Below are positions 1 through 7,437 of a stretch of DNA of 64,000 nt, in pieces. This DNA comes from Petralouisia muris (GTDB lineage: Bacteria; Bacillota; Clostridia; Lachnospirales; Lachnospiraceae): positions 27,744 through 91,743 of the forward strand of contig NZ_SRYA01000018.1 of assembly GCF_004793545.1 (NCBI RefSeq), written 5' to 3'. Within the stretch, counting starts at the first letter, position 1. Every line of letters begins with the position of its first letter. A model generated the notes under the pieces. It was not told the origin of the DNA. It ran no database searches and saw nothing but the letters and a program-made list of their open reading frames with translations. A program made the translations under genes and the position numbers.

Positions 1-1
1 G

Positions 2-571
2 AATTATCAGTTATTGGAAGAAGCAGTGGAGGCCACAGAAGGAGAAATTCTGCTCTATGACGGGAAACCCATTCAGGCGGCATTTCACGCTGTCAGTGCC
101 GGGAAAACCAGAAATGCGAAAGAAGCCCTTCAGCGGGAGGATGAGCCGTATCTGGCCGGTGCGGACAGTGAAATGGACATCCCCTCCCCGGATTTTCTAA
201 AAGTTGTTTTTATGGAAAAAGAGGAATTTCTGAATAAATTAAAAGAAATTTCTCCAGAATCGGACATTACGGAAGCAAATCTTCTGGAAACTGTGTCTGT
301 TACGGAACGGGATTCTGCAGACTATGCGGTTCAGGTAAAAGTAGGAGAACAAACCGTGACGGGAGAGGAATTCCGGGACTGCCTGAATCTGAATTCTGCC
401 TGTTTCTATTTCAAGGAAGTGGAAAATAAAATCCGTATTGTTACAAAGGGCCTGGGGCACGGGCTGGGGCTCAGCCAGTATGGAGCCAATGAATTAGCCG
501 CCGGCGGAAAAAACTATAAAGAAATTCTTCAGTATTACTATAAAGATATTACCATTGAAAAAAATAAATAA
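2..571 (+). CDS. spoIID: Stage II sporulation protein D (SpoIID), C-terminal part, cut by the window edge
   Basis: The reading frame is already open at base 2, so only the last 189 residues are present. SpoIID is a membrane-anchored lytic transglycosylase that, with SpoIIP and SpoIIM, thins septal peptidoglycan so the mother cell can engulf the forespore. Seen here: the AV..T.GEILLYDGKPI stretch followed by SAGKT, and the family-defining C-terminal GHGLGLSQYGANELA with the downstream YYYKDI end. The N-terminal anchor and the catalytic Glu region upstream are outside the window. The next gene on the same strand is a SpoIIQ-like protein, which fits an engulfment gene pair. A general SpoIID/LytB amidase-enhancer protein is the only real alternative. 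Confidence 0.9.
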   Translation, partial: NYQLLEEAVEATEGEILLYDGKPIQAAFHAVSAGKTRNAKEALQREDEPYLAGADSEMDIPSPDFLKVVFMEKEEFLNKLKEISPESDITEANLLETVSVTERDSADYAVQVKVGEQTVTGEEFRDCLNLNSACFYFKEVENKIRIVTKGLGHGLGLSQYGANELAAGGKNYKEILQYYYKDITIEKNK

Positions 572-672
572 AATGCAGTGAAAATCTTTGAATTTTATTT
601 CAAACCTGAATAATCCTTGTTTTTCCGGCAAGAATAAGAAGGAAAAAACAAACAGAAATGGAAGGTGACAGG

Positions 673-1467
673 ATGAGAAATAAAAAATTTGCGGTATTTT
701 TCAATCGGAAGTCTTATATTGTGGCTGCTGTGATTATGGTAGTGGCAGCCTTTGGTATGCTTGGCCTGTATTATGCCGGACAGGAACGGGAACAGGAAGA
801 GCAGATGGCAAAAGAGCGTCAGCAGCAGATTCAGCAGGCAAGAGAAGAAGACGCCGCACGGGAACAGGCGGCGCAGGAAAAGGCAAAAGCCCAGGCAGCA
901 GCAGAGGCTAAGGCCCGAATTAAGGAACAGGAAAAAGAGGAAGAAGAAACGGAAGAAGTATCCGGCATTATTGAACCGGTGGTGGAAGATGATTTCATGG
1001 ATGAGCCGGAAGTAGTGGCAGAAACCAGCGCTCCGGTGGAGCCGGAGCTCCATTTTGACGCAGCGGCAGATTTAAGCTGGCCTTTACAGGGAAATGTTAT
1101 TTTAAACTACAACATGGACCAGACGGTATATTTTGCAACGCTGGATCAGTATAAATATAATCCGGCAGTGATTCTTCAGGCGGCTGTCAATACGCCGGTG
1201 AATGCAGTGGCTTCCGGAACAGTGGCTTCCGTCGAAACCAGTGAAGAAACCGGGCTTACTATGACCGTGGATATGGGAGATGGATACAGTGCGCGGTACG
1301 GACAGCTGAAAGAGGTTCCCAAAAACCAGGGTGAATATGTGGAAAGCGGAGAAATTATCGGCTATATCAGCGAGCCTACCAAATACTACTCGGTGGAGGG
1401 CTCAAACCTTTATTTTCAATTAATGAAGGACGACCAGCCAGTGAATCCAATGGAATATCTGGAGTAG
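673..1467 (+). CDS. spoIIQ: SpoIIQ-like membrane protein with degenerate M23/LytM domain
   Basis: 264 residues. I start at the second ATG because GGAAGGTGACAGG sits directly before it; the ATG 15 bases upstream has no good site. A short cytoplasmic N-terminus is followed by one membrane segment (about residues 13-35), a Glu/Gln/Ala-rich coiled coil (about 37-100), an acidic linker, and a LytM (peptidase M23) fold (about 137-262). The zinc ligands of active M23 enzymes are missing: the first His-containing motif reads NPAVILQ and the HxH position reads YFQL. In sporulating Firmicutes SpoIIQ is a forespore protein that pairs with SpoIIIAH across the septum. The SpoIID gene just upstream supports this. 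A non-sporulation M23 protein cannot be excluded. Confidence 0.84.
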   Translation: MRNKKFAVFFNRKSYIVAAVIMVVAAFGMLGLYYAGQEREQEEQMAKERQQQIQQAREEDAAREQAAQEKAKAQAAAEAKARIKEQEKEEEETEEVSGIIEPVVEDDFMDEPEVVAETSAPVEPELHFDAAADLSWPLQGNVILNYNMDQTVYFATLDQYKYNPAVILQAAVNTPVNAVASGTVASVETSEETGLTMTVDMGDGYSARYGQLKEVPKNQGEYVESGEIIGYISEPTKYYSVEGSNLYFQLMKDDQPVNPMEYLE

Positions 1468-1481
1468 CGGCAGACATGAGA

Positions 1482-1514
1482 GTCCCGGAAGTGCAAAGAA
1501 CGCAGTTCCGGGAC
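1482..1514. terminator. 9-bp inverted repeat downstream of spoIIQ-like gene
   Basis: GTCCCGGAA (1482-1490) and TTCCGGGAC (1506-1514) are perfect inverted repeats with a 15-base loop, 15 bases after the stop codon. The following bases (AATTATTTC) are only mildly T-rich, so this is a weak terminator candidate. The remaining bases up to 1722 hold no gene that I can support. Confidence 0.45.
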
Positions 1515-1722
1515 AATTATTTCGCAGAATATAAAACAGGCACAGACTTTTGCATTTTCCATAATATAGAGTATAAGTAATGTGAAAATTCGCAGCACTG
1601 TTTCTCCTACCAGTTTTGGAATGTTGTCAGCTTGTACCCTATTGGAAAAATACCAGTTTTACTGTGCTGCTTTTGCATACAGGAGACTGCTTGCAGTCTC
1701 TGTACATAACAGGGGGCGACAG

Positions 1723-1989
1723 ATGAAAAAGAAACAGAATATTACCTACATCCTCCGATGCAGTGACGGAACACTGTACACAGGATGGACCAATAATTTG
1801 GACAAACGTCTGAAGGAGCACAATGCAGGCCGAGGAGCCAGGTATACTAAAGGACGCAGGCCGGTGAAGCTGGCGTATCAGGAAATTCACGATACCAAGC
1901 AGGAGGCTATGCGGCGGGAAGCCCAGATCAAAAAAATGACCCGAAAAGAAAAAGAGAAGCTAATTGGGGAATATCAAAATAGTTTCTAA
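1723..1989 (+). CDS. GIY-YIG nuclease-domain protein (YhbQ/UPF0213 type)
   Basis: 88 residues from an ATG preceded by AGGGGG; the frame stays open upstream but without a ribosome site or family similarity. The protein is a single GIY-YIG domain: YILRCSDGTLYTGWTNNLDKR gives the two motif halves (YIL and YTG), then the conserved Arg of the KRLKEHN helix, ARYTKGRRPVKLAYQE, and a Glu in REAQIKKM. Size and sequence match the small stand-alone YhbQ/YazA group, which have nuclease folds and poorly defined cellular roles, perhaps in DNA repair. It is monocistronic, convergent with the hemolysin III gene. Confidence 0.92.
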   Translation: MKKKQNITYILRCSDGTLYTGWTNNLDKRLKEHNAGRGARYTKGRRPVKLAYQEIHDTKQEAMRREAQIKKMTRKEKEKLIGEYQNSF

Positions 1990-2016
1990 ACCGTTCTTTA
2001 AGAACAGAGAATCAGA

Positions 2017-2058
2017 AACCGCCTCAACAATAAGCTGCGCATATTTCCAGAGGCGGTT
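2017..2058. terminator. Inverted repeat between convergent genes
   Basis: AACCGCCTC (2017-2025) and GAGGCGGTT (2050-2058) are perfect arms with a 24-base loop, placed between the stop codons of the two convergent genes. Probably a bidirectional terminator, although neither side has a strong T run. Confidence 0.45.
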
Positions 2059-2071
2059 CCAGTATCAGATT

Positions 2072-2737
2072 TTACATAACGGGCATATTTGCCACAAAAC
2101 AGTACATCATAATAAAATGGCATACGCTGCCGCCCATCACAAAGAGATGGAAGATTTCATGGGAACCGAAATTCTTATGTCTGGAATTGAATATCGGCAG
2201 TTTCAGCGCATAAATAACGCCGCCAACTGTATAGATAATGCCTCCGGCCAGAAGCCATCCGAAGGCCTGAGGCGAAAGGGAATTGATAATCTGCGTAAAA
2301 GCCAGAACGCATACCCAGCCCATGGCAATATATAATAAGGAAGAAAACCATTTCGGGCAGGTAATCCAGAAGGCTTTCACCAGAATTCCCGCAAGGGCGA
2401 TGCCCCAAACCAGAGCCAGAAGACTGTAGCCAGTGCGTCCGCCCAAAACGATCACGCACACTGGCGTGTAAGTGCCGGCAATAAGCACAAAAATCATCAT
2501 GTGGTCAAGCTTTCTTAAAATCCGGTTGGTCTGTTCGGATAAATCCAGAGCATGATAGGTGGCGCTTGCGCCGTAGAGCAGAATCATGCTGATAATAAAA
2601 ACCGCCAGAGAAATAATGTGAATGTTATCCGGATTGGTAGAAGCGCGGATCAGCAGCGGCATAGCGGAAAAGAGTGCCATCAGCATTCCAATAAAATGCG
2701 TAATAGAGCTTCCGGGATCTTTTAATTTGAATTTCAT
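2072..2737 (-). CDS. Hemolysin III / YqfA family (PAQR) membrane protein
   Basis: 221 residues, start fixed by AAAGGAGGAG just before the ATG. Seven hydrophobic segments give the PAQR topology. Conserved metal-site signatures are visible: S-x3-H in SSITHFIGMLM near the N-terminus, SATYHALD in the first third, and the C-terminal HEIFHLFVMGG plus CHF stretch. Bacterial members are called hemolysin III after one Bacillus cereus protein, but the usual function is membrane homeostasis through a zinc-dependent hydrolase-like site. The gene stands alone. The 278 bases to the next start are AT-rich and contain the helicase promoter, with no further gene. Confidence 0.93.
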   Translation of the reverse strand: MKFKLKDPGSSITHFIGMLMALFSAMPLLIRASTNPDNIHIISLAVFIISMILLYGASATYHALDLSEQTNRILRKLDHMMIFVLIAGTYTPVCVIVLGGRTGYSLLALVWGIALAGILVKAFWITCPKWFSSLLYIAMGWVCVLAFTQIINSLSPQAFGWLLAGGIIYTVGGVIYALKLPIFNSRHKNFGSHEIFHLFVMGGSVCHFIMMYCFVANMPVM

Positions 2738-2949
2738 GGTAATATCTCCTCCTTTGAGTCATTCTTTTCAGTAAGGGTTCTGATGCTCATCCGTTTTACA
2801 TAGAGGATGAATCCAGCACTAGTAATAGTATATGTAAGAGTAATAAAAATATTAACACATAGTAATTAAAACTATATTAAATGTAATCAAATACTACACC
2901 CTGGATGTATAAATGTCAATAGAAATGCAGGAAGTTTTTTGAAAATCGT

Positions 2950-2978
2950 TTGACAACCCTGTATTTCTCTGTTATGAT
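2950..2978 (+). promoter_or_regulatory. Sigma-A promoter of the DEAD-box helicase gene
   Basis: TTGACA (2950-2955), 17 bases, TATGAT (2973-2978). The helicase ATG follows 38 bases after the -10 element. Confidence 0.8.
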
Positions 2979-3015
2979 TAGCAACAGGTTTGCAACAGAA
3001 AGTGAAAGGAAATAT

Positions 3016-4608
3016 ATGGAAACAGTAAGATTTGATGAATTAGATTTATATCCCCAGATATTGCGGGCAATTCGGGAGATGGGCTTTGAAGAAGCTACTC
3101 CTATTCAGAGCAAGGCCATTCCTGTGGTTATGGAAGGGGTAGATGTGATTGGACAGGCACAGACAGGAACCGGGAAAACAGCAGCATTCGGAATCCCGTT
3201 GCTGATGAAGGTGGATCCCCATAACAAGAAGACCCAGGCCATTGTACTCTGTCCTACCAGAGAACTTGCCATCCAGGTGGCCGAAGAAGTCCGCTGCCTT
3301 GCCAAGTATATGCATGGAGTGAAGGTGCTCCCGGTATACGGCGGACAGGATATTGTGAAACAGATCCGTTCCTTAAAGGGCGGTGCGCAGATTATCATTG
3401 GCACGCCGGGACGTGTGATGGATCACTTAAGGAGAAAGACCATTAAGTGTGAAGAAGTAGAGACGATTGTATTGGATGAGGCTGACGAAATGCTGAATAT
3501 GGGATTTCGGGAAGATATTGAGACAGTGCTGGAGTACATTCCCGAGGAGCGGCAGACGGTATTGTTTTCTGCCACCATGCCCAAGCCGATTCTGGAAATT
3601 ACCAAGAAATATCAGAAAAACGCCGTCACCATTAAGGTTGTGAAAAAGGAACTGACTGTTCCCAACATCGAACAGTATTATTATGATGTAAAGCGCAAGG
3701 ATAAGGTGGAAGTGTTAAGCCGTCTTCTGGATGTGTACGATCCCAGGCTTTCTTTGGTGTTCTGCAATACCAAGCGCATGGTGGATGAGCTTACCAATGC
3801 ACTGCAGGGCAGGGGATATTTTGCCGAGGGGCTTCATGGAGATATGAAGCAGATGCAGCGTGACCGGGTGATGAACCATTTCCGTAATGGAAAAACAGAG
3901 ATTCTGGTGGCAACTGATGTAGCGGCCCGGGGAATTGATGTGGATGACGTGGAAGCGGTATTTAACTTCGATCTTCCCCAGGATGACGAATATTATGTAC
4001 ACCGCATTGGAAGAACCGGAAGAGCCGGGAGAACCGGACGCTCCTTTACTTTTGTCAAAGGAAAAGAAGTATATAAATTAAAAGATATCCAACGCTACTG
4101 CAAGACCAAGATTCTTGCTCAGAAAATACCCAGCATGGAAGATGTGGTGCAGGTAAGGCTGGAGAAAATCATGGATCGCATTGGCACAACTATTGAGGAA
4201 GAAGATCTGAGTTCAATGGTAAATATGATTGAGAAACAGGTAAATGAATCCGACTATACCGCCATGGACATTGCAGCAGCATTCTTAAAGCTGGCGCTTT
4301 TGGGTGAAGAAGAAAATGCCCAGAAGAGCATGGAGAACTTTGAGTTTGGCGATACAGGCGCAGAGGAAGGTATGGTTCGTCTCTTTATCAATATCGGCAA
4401 AAAGCAGCATGTACGGCCAGGAGATATCTTAGGAGCCATAGCCGGAGAGTCCGGGATGTCAGGAGATCTGGTGGGCGCCATTGACATGTATGATAAATAT
4501 ACCTTTGTGGAGGTGCCGCGAGAATACGGCAAGGAAGTGCTGCGGGCTATGAGCCATTCCAAGATCAAAGGGAAAAGCATTAATATAGAGCCTGCAAATC
4601 AGAAATAA
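3016..4608 (+). CDS. DEAD-box ATP-dependent RNA helicase (CshA/DbpA type)
   Basis: 530 residues. I start at METVRFDEL because GAAAGGA precedes that ATG and everything upstream overlaps the promoter. All helicase motifs are readable: Q motif (ATPIQ, about 27-31), Walker A AQTGTGKT (48-55), PTREL (80-84), TPGR (130-133), DEAD (154-157), SAT (185-187), and HRIGRTGR near 340. After the two RecA domains comes a linker and a C-terminal DbpA-type RNA-binding domain (about 458-530). Such enzymes remodel ribosomal RNA and help mRNA decay or cold adaptation in the cytoplasm. It is transcribed alone and ends at a long palindromic repeat that probably acts as its terminator. DeaD, CshA or DbpA naming cannot be decided from sequence alone. 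Confidence 0.96.
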   Translation: METVRFDELDLYPQILRAIREMGFEEATPIQSKAIPVVMEGVDVIGQAQTGTGKTAAFGIPLLMKVDPHNKKTQAIVLCPTRELAIQVAEEVRCLAKYMHGVKVLPVYGGQDIVKQIRSLKGGAQIIIGTPGRVMDHLRRKTIKCEEVETIVLDEADEMLNMGFREDIETVLEYIPEERQTVLFSATMPKPILEITKKYQKNAVTIKVVKKELTVPNIEQYYYDVKRKDKVEVLSRLLDVYDPRLSLVFCNTKRMVDELTNALQGRGYFAEGLHGDMKQMQRDRVMNHFRNGKTEILVATDVAARGIDVDDVEAVFNFDLPQDDEYYVHRIGRTGRAGRTGRSFTFVKGKEVYKLKDIQRYCKTKILAQKIPSMEDVVQVRLEKIMDRIGTTIEEEDLSSMVNMIEKQVNESDYTAMDIAAAFLKLALLGEEENAQKSMENFEFGDTGAEEGMVRLFINIGKKQHVRPGDILGAIAGESGMSGDLVGAIDMYDKYTFVEVPREYGKEVLRAMSHSKIKGKSINIEPANQK

Positions 4609-4612
4609 AGGC

Positions 4613-4714
4613 GGCTGTCGGGAAATGACAGATTTTCAGCAATATATCTTGTGATTCTTTCGATGTCTCAACCATATATTGTGTATATATTTCATTTCCC
4701 GACAGCCCTTTTTT
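4613..4714. repeat. 95-bp palindromic intergenic repeat, copy A, with T run
   Basis: Perfect 16-bp outer arms GGCTGTCGGGAAATGA (4613-4628) and its complement (4692-4707) enclose a core that also folds on itself (CAATATAT...ATATATTG), so the whole element is one long hairpin. Six T follow (4709-4714), making it a good terminator for the helicase gene. A second copy, in opposite orientation and about 90% identical by eye, lies at 35243-35346. No coding capacity. It looks like a small non-autonomous palindromic element (MITE- or REP-like). Confidence 0.85.
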
Positions 4715-4809
4715 CTTAGAATTAATAACGGAATCAAGATATGTTTGTTTTTGGCGTGCTGCGGTTCACGAGACGGAAAAGTTACACACGAAATTACACA
4801 ACCACTTAG

Positions 4810-4849
4810 GCAAAAAATAAGGGTGCATGGACTTTCATCCACACACCCT
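4810..4849 (-). terminator. Terminator of the rubrerythrin gene
   Basis: On the minus strand the stem GGGTGTGTGGA/TCCATGCACCC (plus-strand 4821-4849) has a short GAAAG-type loop and is followed by TTATTTTTTG, a classical intrinsic terminator 39 bases after the rubrerythrin stop. Confidence 0.85.
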
Positions 4850-4887
4850 GAAATTGCTATAAATACTGATTTTATGCTGTTTTCAGC

Positions 4888-5430
4888 CTATCCAAAGTAT
4901 CTCTTCAACAGACCTGCAAATGCCTTGCCATGTCTTGCCTCATCCCTTGCCATCTCATGTACGGTATCGTGGATTGCATCCAGGTTTGCAGCTTTCGCAC
5001 GCTTAGCCAGGTCAGTTTTGCCAGCAGTAGCGCCGTTTTCAGCTTCTACTCTCATTTCCAGATTCTTCTTGGTGCTGTCAGTTACAACTTCACCTAATAA
5101 TTCAGCAAATTTAGCAGCATGCTCTGCTTCTTCGTAAGCAGCTTTCTCCCAGTATAATCCGATTTCCGGATAGCCTTCTCTGTGAGCAACTCTTGCCATA
5201 GCCAGATACATACCAACTTCAGAACATTCTCCGTTGAAATTAGCTCTTAAGTCCTCGATGATATCTTCCGGAACGCCCTGAGCAACGCCAACTACATGTT
5301 CAGCAGCCCATGACATTTCTCCAGACTGCTCGGTAAATTTGGAAGCAGGAGCGTTGCACTGTGGACATTTCTCCGGAGCTGCATCTCCTTCATAAACATA
5401 ACCGCATACATTACATACAAATTTTTTCAT
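4888..5430 (-). CDS. Reverse rubrerythrin (N-terminal rubredoxin, C-terminal ferritin-like)
   Basis: 180 residues, start after GAAAGGAAG. The domain order is the reverse of classical rubrerythrin: a rubredoxin iron site comes first (CNVC at 6-9 and CPQC at 22-25), then a four-helix ferritin-like di-iron domain with [39 protein letters not shown] and DEARHGKAF, which carry the Glu/His ligands. In Clostridia, reverse rubrerythrins reduce hydrogen peroxide and oxygen using NADH-derived electrons and belong to the PerR regulon. The PerR-like gene lies directly upstream on the same strand, and the promoter between them carries a palindrome over the -10, consistent with that control. Intact and likely highly expressed. 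Confidence 0.95.
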   Translation of the reverse strand: MKKFVCNVCGYVYEGDAAPEKCPQCNAPASKFTEQSGEMSWAAEHVVGVAQGVPEDIIEDLRANFNGECSEVGMYLAMARVAHREGYPEIGLYWEKAAYEEAEHAAKFAELLGEVVTDSTKKNLEMRVEAENGATAGKTDLAKRAKAANLDAIHDTVHEMARDEARHGKAFAGLLKRYFG

Positions 5431-5499
5431 AATAGTTTCTTCCTTTCTATGTGTTTTAATTTAAATAAGCTAAGTAAAAATAGTAATTGTTACTGAAAT

Positions 5500-5529
5500 T
5501 AAGATAGCATATCTTAGAAAGCCTGTCAA
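5500..5529 (-). promoter_or_regulatory. Rubrerythrin promoter with overlapping operator palindrome
   Basis: On the minus strand TTGACA (plus 5524-5529), 17 bases, TATCTT (plus 5501-5506). The -10 lies inside a perfect 7-3-7 palindrome TAAGATA-GCA-TATCTTA (plus 5500-5516). A second small palindrome AGTAATTGTTACT follows at 5482-5494. A repressor bound there would block transcription; PerR is the obvious candidate, though the spacing differs from the 7-1-7 Per box. Confidence 0.75.
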
Positions 5530-5537
5530 GAGATATT

Positions 5538-5990
5538 TTATGATTTTTCTGTTTTGGCTTTATGTTCCAGGTTATCGGCAGTTTCTTCCTCCTGGGGATT
5601 TGCCTCTTTTGATTCTTTTCCCAGGCAGGCTTTGCAGGTTCCCAGAAAGTATGCAATATGCCCTTCTATCCGGCCGTCAAATTCATTGCCTGCCAGAATA
5701 TTGATATGATTAATATTTTCCAGCATTAAATCCATAACGCTGCCGCATCCCCTGCATAGTACATGGTAATGGGGGGCGGTGTTCCAGTCAAAACGGTCTG
5801 GTCCGATACCGGTGGAAATTTTCTGGATTTCTCCAACCTCCGTCAACAGAGCCAGGTTACGGTATACGGTTCCAAGACTGATATTTGGAAACTCTTTTTT
5901 CACATTTGTATAAACCGTTTCGGCAGTCGGATGATCCTGGCGGCCGGAAAGAAATTCCCTGATACACTCCCGTTGGCGGCTGTATTTCAT
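5538..5990 (-). CDS. perR: Fur-family peroxide regulator (PerR-like)
   Basis: 150 residues from ATG at 5990; a TTG one codon upstream is less likely. N-terminal winged helix with HPTAETVYTNVKKEFPNISLG and TVYRNLALL, a form typical of PerR rather than Fur, then the dimer domain with structural zinc cysteines (LCRGCG and GTCKAC) and regulatory-metal histidines (HYH, HIN). The acidic tail after residue 125 is unusual but common in clostridial members. PerR represses peroxide-defence genes until its iron site is oxidised. It sits just upstream of the rubrerythrin gene, and a near-consensus Fur/Per box lies in its own leader, suggesting autoregulation. Zur or Fur identity is less likely. Confidence 0.88.
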   Translation of the reverse strand: MKYSRQRECIREFLSGRQDHPTAETVYTNVKKEFPNISLGTVYRNLALLTEVGEIQKISTGIGPDRFDWNTAPHYHVLCRGCGSVMDLMLENINHINILAGNEFDGRIEGHIAYFLGTCKACLGKESKEANPQEEETADNLEHKAKTEKS

Positions 5991-6015
5991 CAATGGTCTT
6001 TCCTCCTGTGAATAA

Positions 6016-6030
6016 TGATAATTATTATTG
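6016..6030. promoter_or_regulatory. Fur/Per-type box upstream of perR
   Basis: TGATAAT-T-ATTATTG matches 13 of 15 positions of the 7-1-7 Fur-family consensus TGATAATNATTATCA. It lies between the perR -10 and its ribosome binding site (GGAGG near 6001), so binding there would repress perR itself. Confidence 0.7.
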
Positions 6031-6041
6031 ATTTCATTATA

Positions 6042-6070
6042 AATATAATCCCCAGCCGCAAAAAAGTCAA
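6042..6070 (-). promoter_or_regulatory. perR promoter, -35 inside a terminator loop
   Basis: On the minus strand TTGACT (plus 6065-6070), 17 bases, TATATT (plus 6042-6047). The -35 sits in the loop of the hairpin at 6050-6079. Confidence 0.7.
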
Positions 6071-6079
6071 GGGCTGGGG
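6050..6079 (-). terminator. Hairpin ending the PsiE-like gene
   Basis: Minus-strand stem CCCCAGCC / GGCTGGGG with a 13-14-base T-rich loop, followed by ATTATATTT, 20 bases after the stop of the PsiE-like gene. It overlaps the perR promoter. Confidence 0.6.
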
Positions 6080-6098
6080 ATTTGTTTCCAAATATTTA

Positions 6099-6548
6099 CT
6101 ATGAATTTTTCTCATTTTCGGATTCCTCAGAATCAGAACTGCTGGAAAAAATACGGTAGTTTTCTTTTCCGGAAGGCAGGCTGATATATTTCTTGATGGC
6201 AAACAGAATTCCGATGCTTATAATGGTAAGAAGGTTTTCAATGACTGTAGTGTGATCCAATATCATATGGCGGGCCACAAGGAAAATTAAAACCTCTAAT
6301 ACTGTATCTGGGCTGGGCTGACAGAGCATCTTCAAAAACTCAATCCCAATCAGGATATTGAATACATAACCTACAAAGGTGAGAAAAGCTTCTTTGGAAA
6401 ATCTGTCATTCCAATAATCCAGAAAAGAACTGCCGAGAGAGCAGCAGGCAATCAGAATGGCGGCCAGAACAATAAGAGCCATCAGAAGTTCCAGAAAATC
6501 ACAGGAATCAAATAGGATGTTCCTGGCTTTATGCAGTAACTTTTTCAA
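6099..6548 (-). CDS. PsiE-like small membrane protein
   Basis: 149 residues with four hydrophobic segments (about 17-37, 55-75, 83-100 and 104-120) and a polar Ser/Glu-rich tail. The order IGIEFLKMLCQPSPDTVLEVLIF, then ARHMILDH, ENLLTIISIGILFAIKKY, resembles the phosphate-starvation-inducible PsiE family, whose molecular role is unknown. Start codon preceded by a weak AAGGAGATTTCC. It lies between the SRP RNA gene and perR on the same strand. Identification is from pattern memory only. Confidence 0.72.
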   Translation of the reverse strand: MKKLLHKARNILFDSCDFLELLMALIVLAAILIACCSLGSSFLDYWNDRFSKEAFLTFVGYVFNILIGIEFLKMLCQPSPDTVLEVLIFLVARHMILDHTTVIENLLTIISIGILFAIKKYISLPSGKENYRIFSSSSDSEESENEKNS

Positions 6549-6589
6549 TGGAAATCTCCTTAACTGTTGCTAATTACGGATATCAAAAA

Positions 6590-6858
6590 CCGAGCGCTTT
6601 GCTTTGAATCCTGACCATGGGCGTTACTTTTACAGTTAGCTCGGCCCAGGCACCCTTACGGCACATGAAAGGTTCTGCTTAGTGCTGCTTTGTTCCCAAC
6701 CTGACACGGTTCACAGAGTTCCATTGCGTAAGACCCAGACGTCATCACCACTTATAAAAGGCAGCCCCACAGGCAAAAACCCGGGGCAAAGCATCACTCC
6801 AACTATAGCGGATTGTTGGTACAGGGCACCGCTAACGCCCCAGCTGCTCGGAGACTTA
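6590..6858 (-). ncRNA. ffs: Signal recognition particle RNA, large Bacillus type
   Basis: On the minus strand the sequence follows the long Gram-positive SRP RNA: GCGTTAGCGGTGCCCTGTA with AATCCGCT (Alu domain), GTGGTGATGACGTCTGGGTC, the conserved tip GTGTCAGGTTGGGAAC with AAGCAGCA (SRP54/Ffh site), TGCCTGGGCCGAGCTAACTG, and a closing helix CCGAGC/GCTCGG at the ends. About 270 bases, so it includes the Alu domain missing from the 4.5S form of E. coli. It targets membrane and secreted proteins together with Ffh. It lies 25 bases beyond the tadA stop, the same tadA-scr neighbourhood known in Bacillus. Ends are estimated to within a few bases. Confidence 0.93.
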
Positions 6859-6883
6859 AGTATATCCTTTTTCAGAGGAAAAG

Positions 6884-7372
6884 TCAACTGTTCCGGAGGT
6901 TTTTGTCCGATTTCTTTTTTTGTTCCCGCAGATTTTTGAAGAATTCGCTGAGCATAGTGGAGCATTCCTCTTCTAATACGCCGCTTTCCAGTTCCACCTG
7001 ATGATTAAAGGCCGGGATCTGCAAAACGTTCAGCACGGAACCGGCGCATCCGGCTTTGGGATTTCTGCTTCCGATGACGACTTTATCCATCCGTGCCTGC
7101 ACTATGGCGCCGGCGCACATTTGGCAGGGTTCTAAGGTCACATACATGGTGCAGCCCTCCAGCCGCCAGTCCCCCAGCTTTTTGCTGGCTTTTTTGATGG
7201 CGGAAAGTTCCGCATGGGCCAGGGTGTTTTTGTCAATGTTTCTTCGGTTATATCCCCGGGCAATGATTTTTCCTTCTGATACGATGACGCATCCGATGGG
7301 GACTTCCTGTATTTTTTCTGCTTTTTTCGCTTCCCGGATAGCGGCTTTCATAAATTTTTCTTCCTGATTCAT
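6884..7372 (-). CDS. tadA: tRNA adenosine(34) deaminase TadA
   Basis: 162 residues starting MNQEEKF after AGAAGGAGAG; nine extra upstream codons lack a ribosome site. Zinc deaminase signatures: HAE in TLAHAELSAI and PCQMC in LEPCQMCAGAI, plus VPIGCVIV and the ARMDKVVIGSRNPKAG substrate loop. The enzyme converts the wobble adenosine of tRNA-Arg(ACG) to inosine and is essential in most bacteria. Followed directly by the SRP RNA. Confidence 0.95.
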   Translation of the reverse strand: MNQEEKFMKAAIREAKKAEKIQEVPIGCVIVSEGKIIARGYNRRNIDKNTLAHAELSAIKKASKKLGDWRLEGCTMYVTLEPCQMCAGAIVQARMDKVVIGSRNPKAGCAGSVLNVLQIPAFNHQVELESGVLEEECSTMLSEFFKNLREQKKKSDKNLRNS

Positions 7373-7437
7373 AGGCTCTCCTTCTGGACATCTGATCACT
7401 GTAAATGTTATTATATAAAAAAACAGGAGAAGTTACA

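Noticed and set aside
595..1053. 152-codon minus-strand frame across the SpoIIQ-like gene
   Set aside because: Composition (Phe/Leu/Cys-rich) is what is expected opposite a Glu/Lys-rich gene; no ribosome site.
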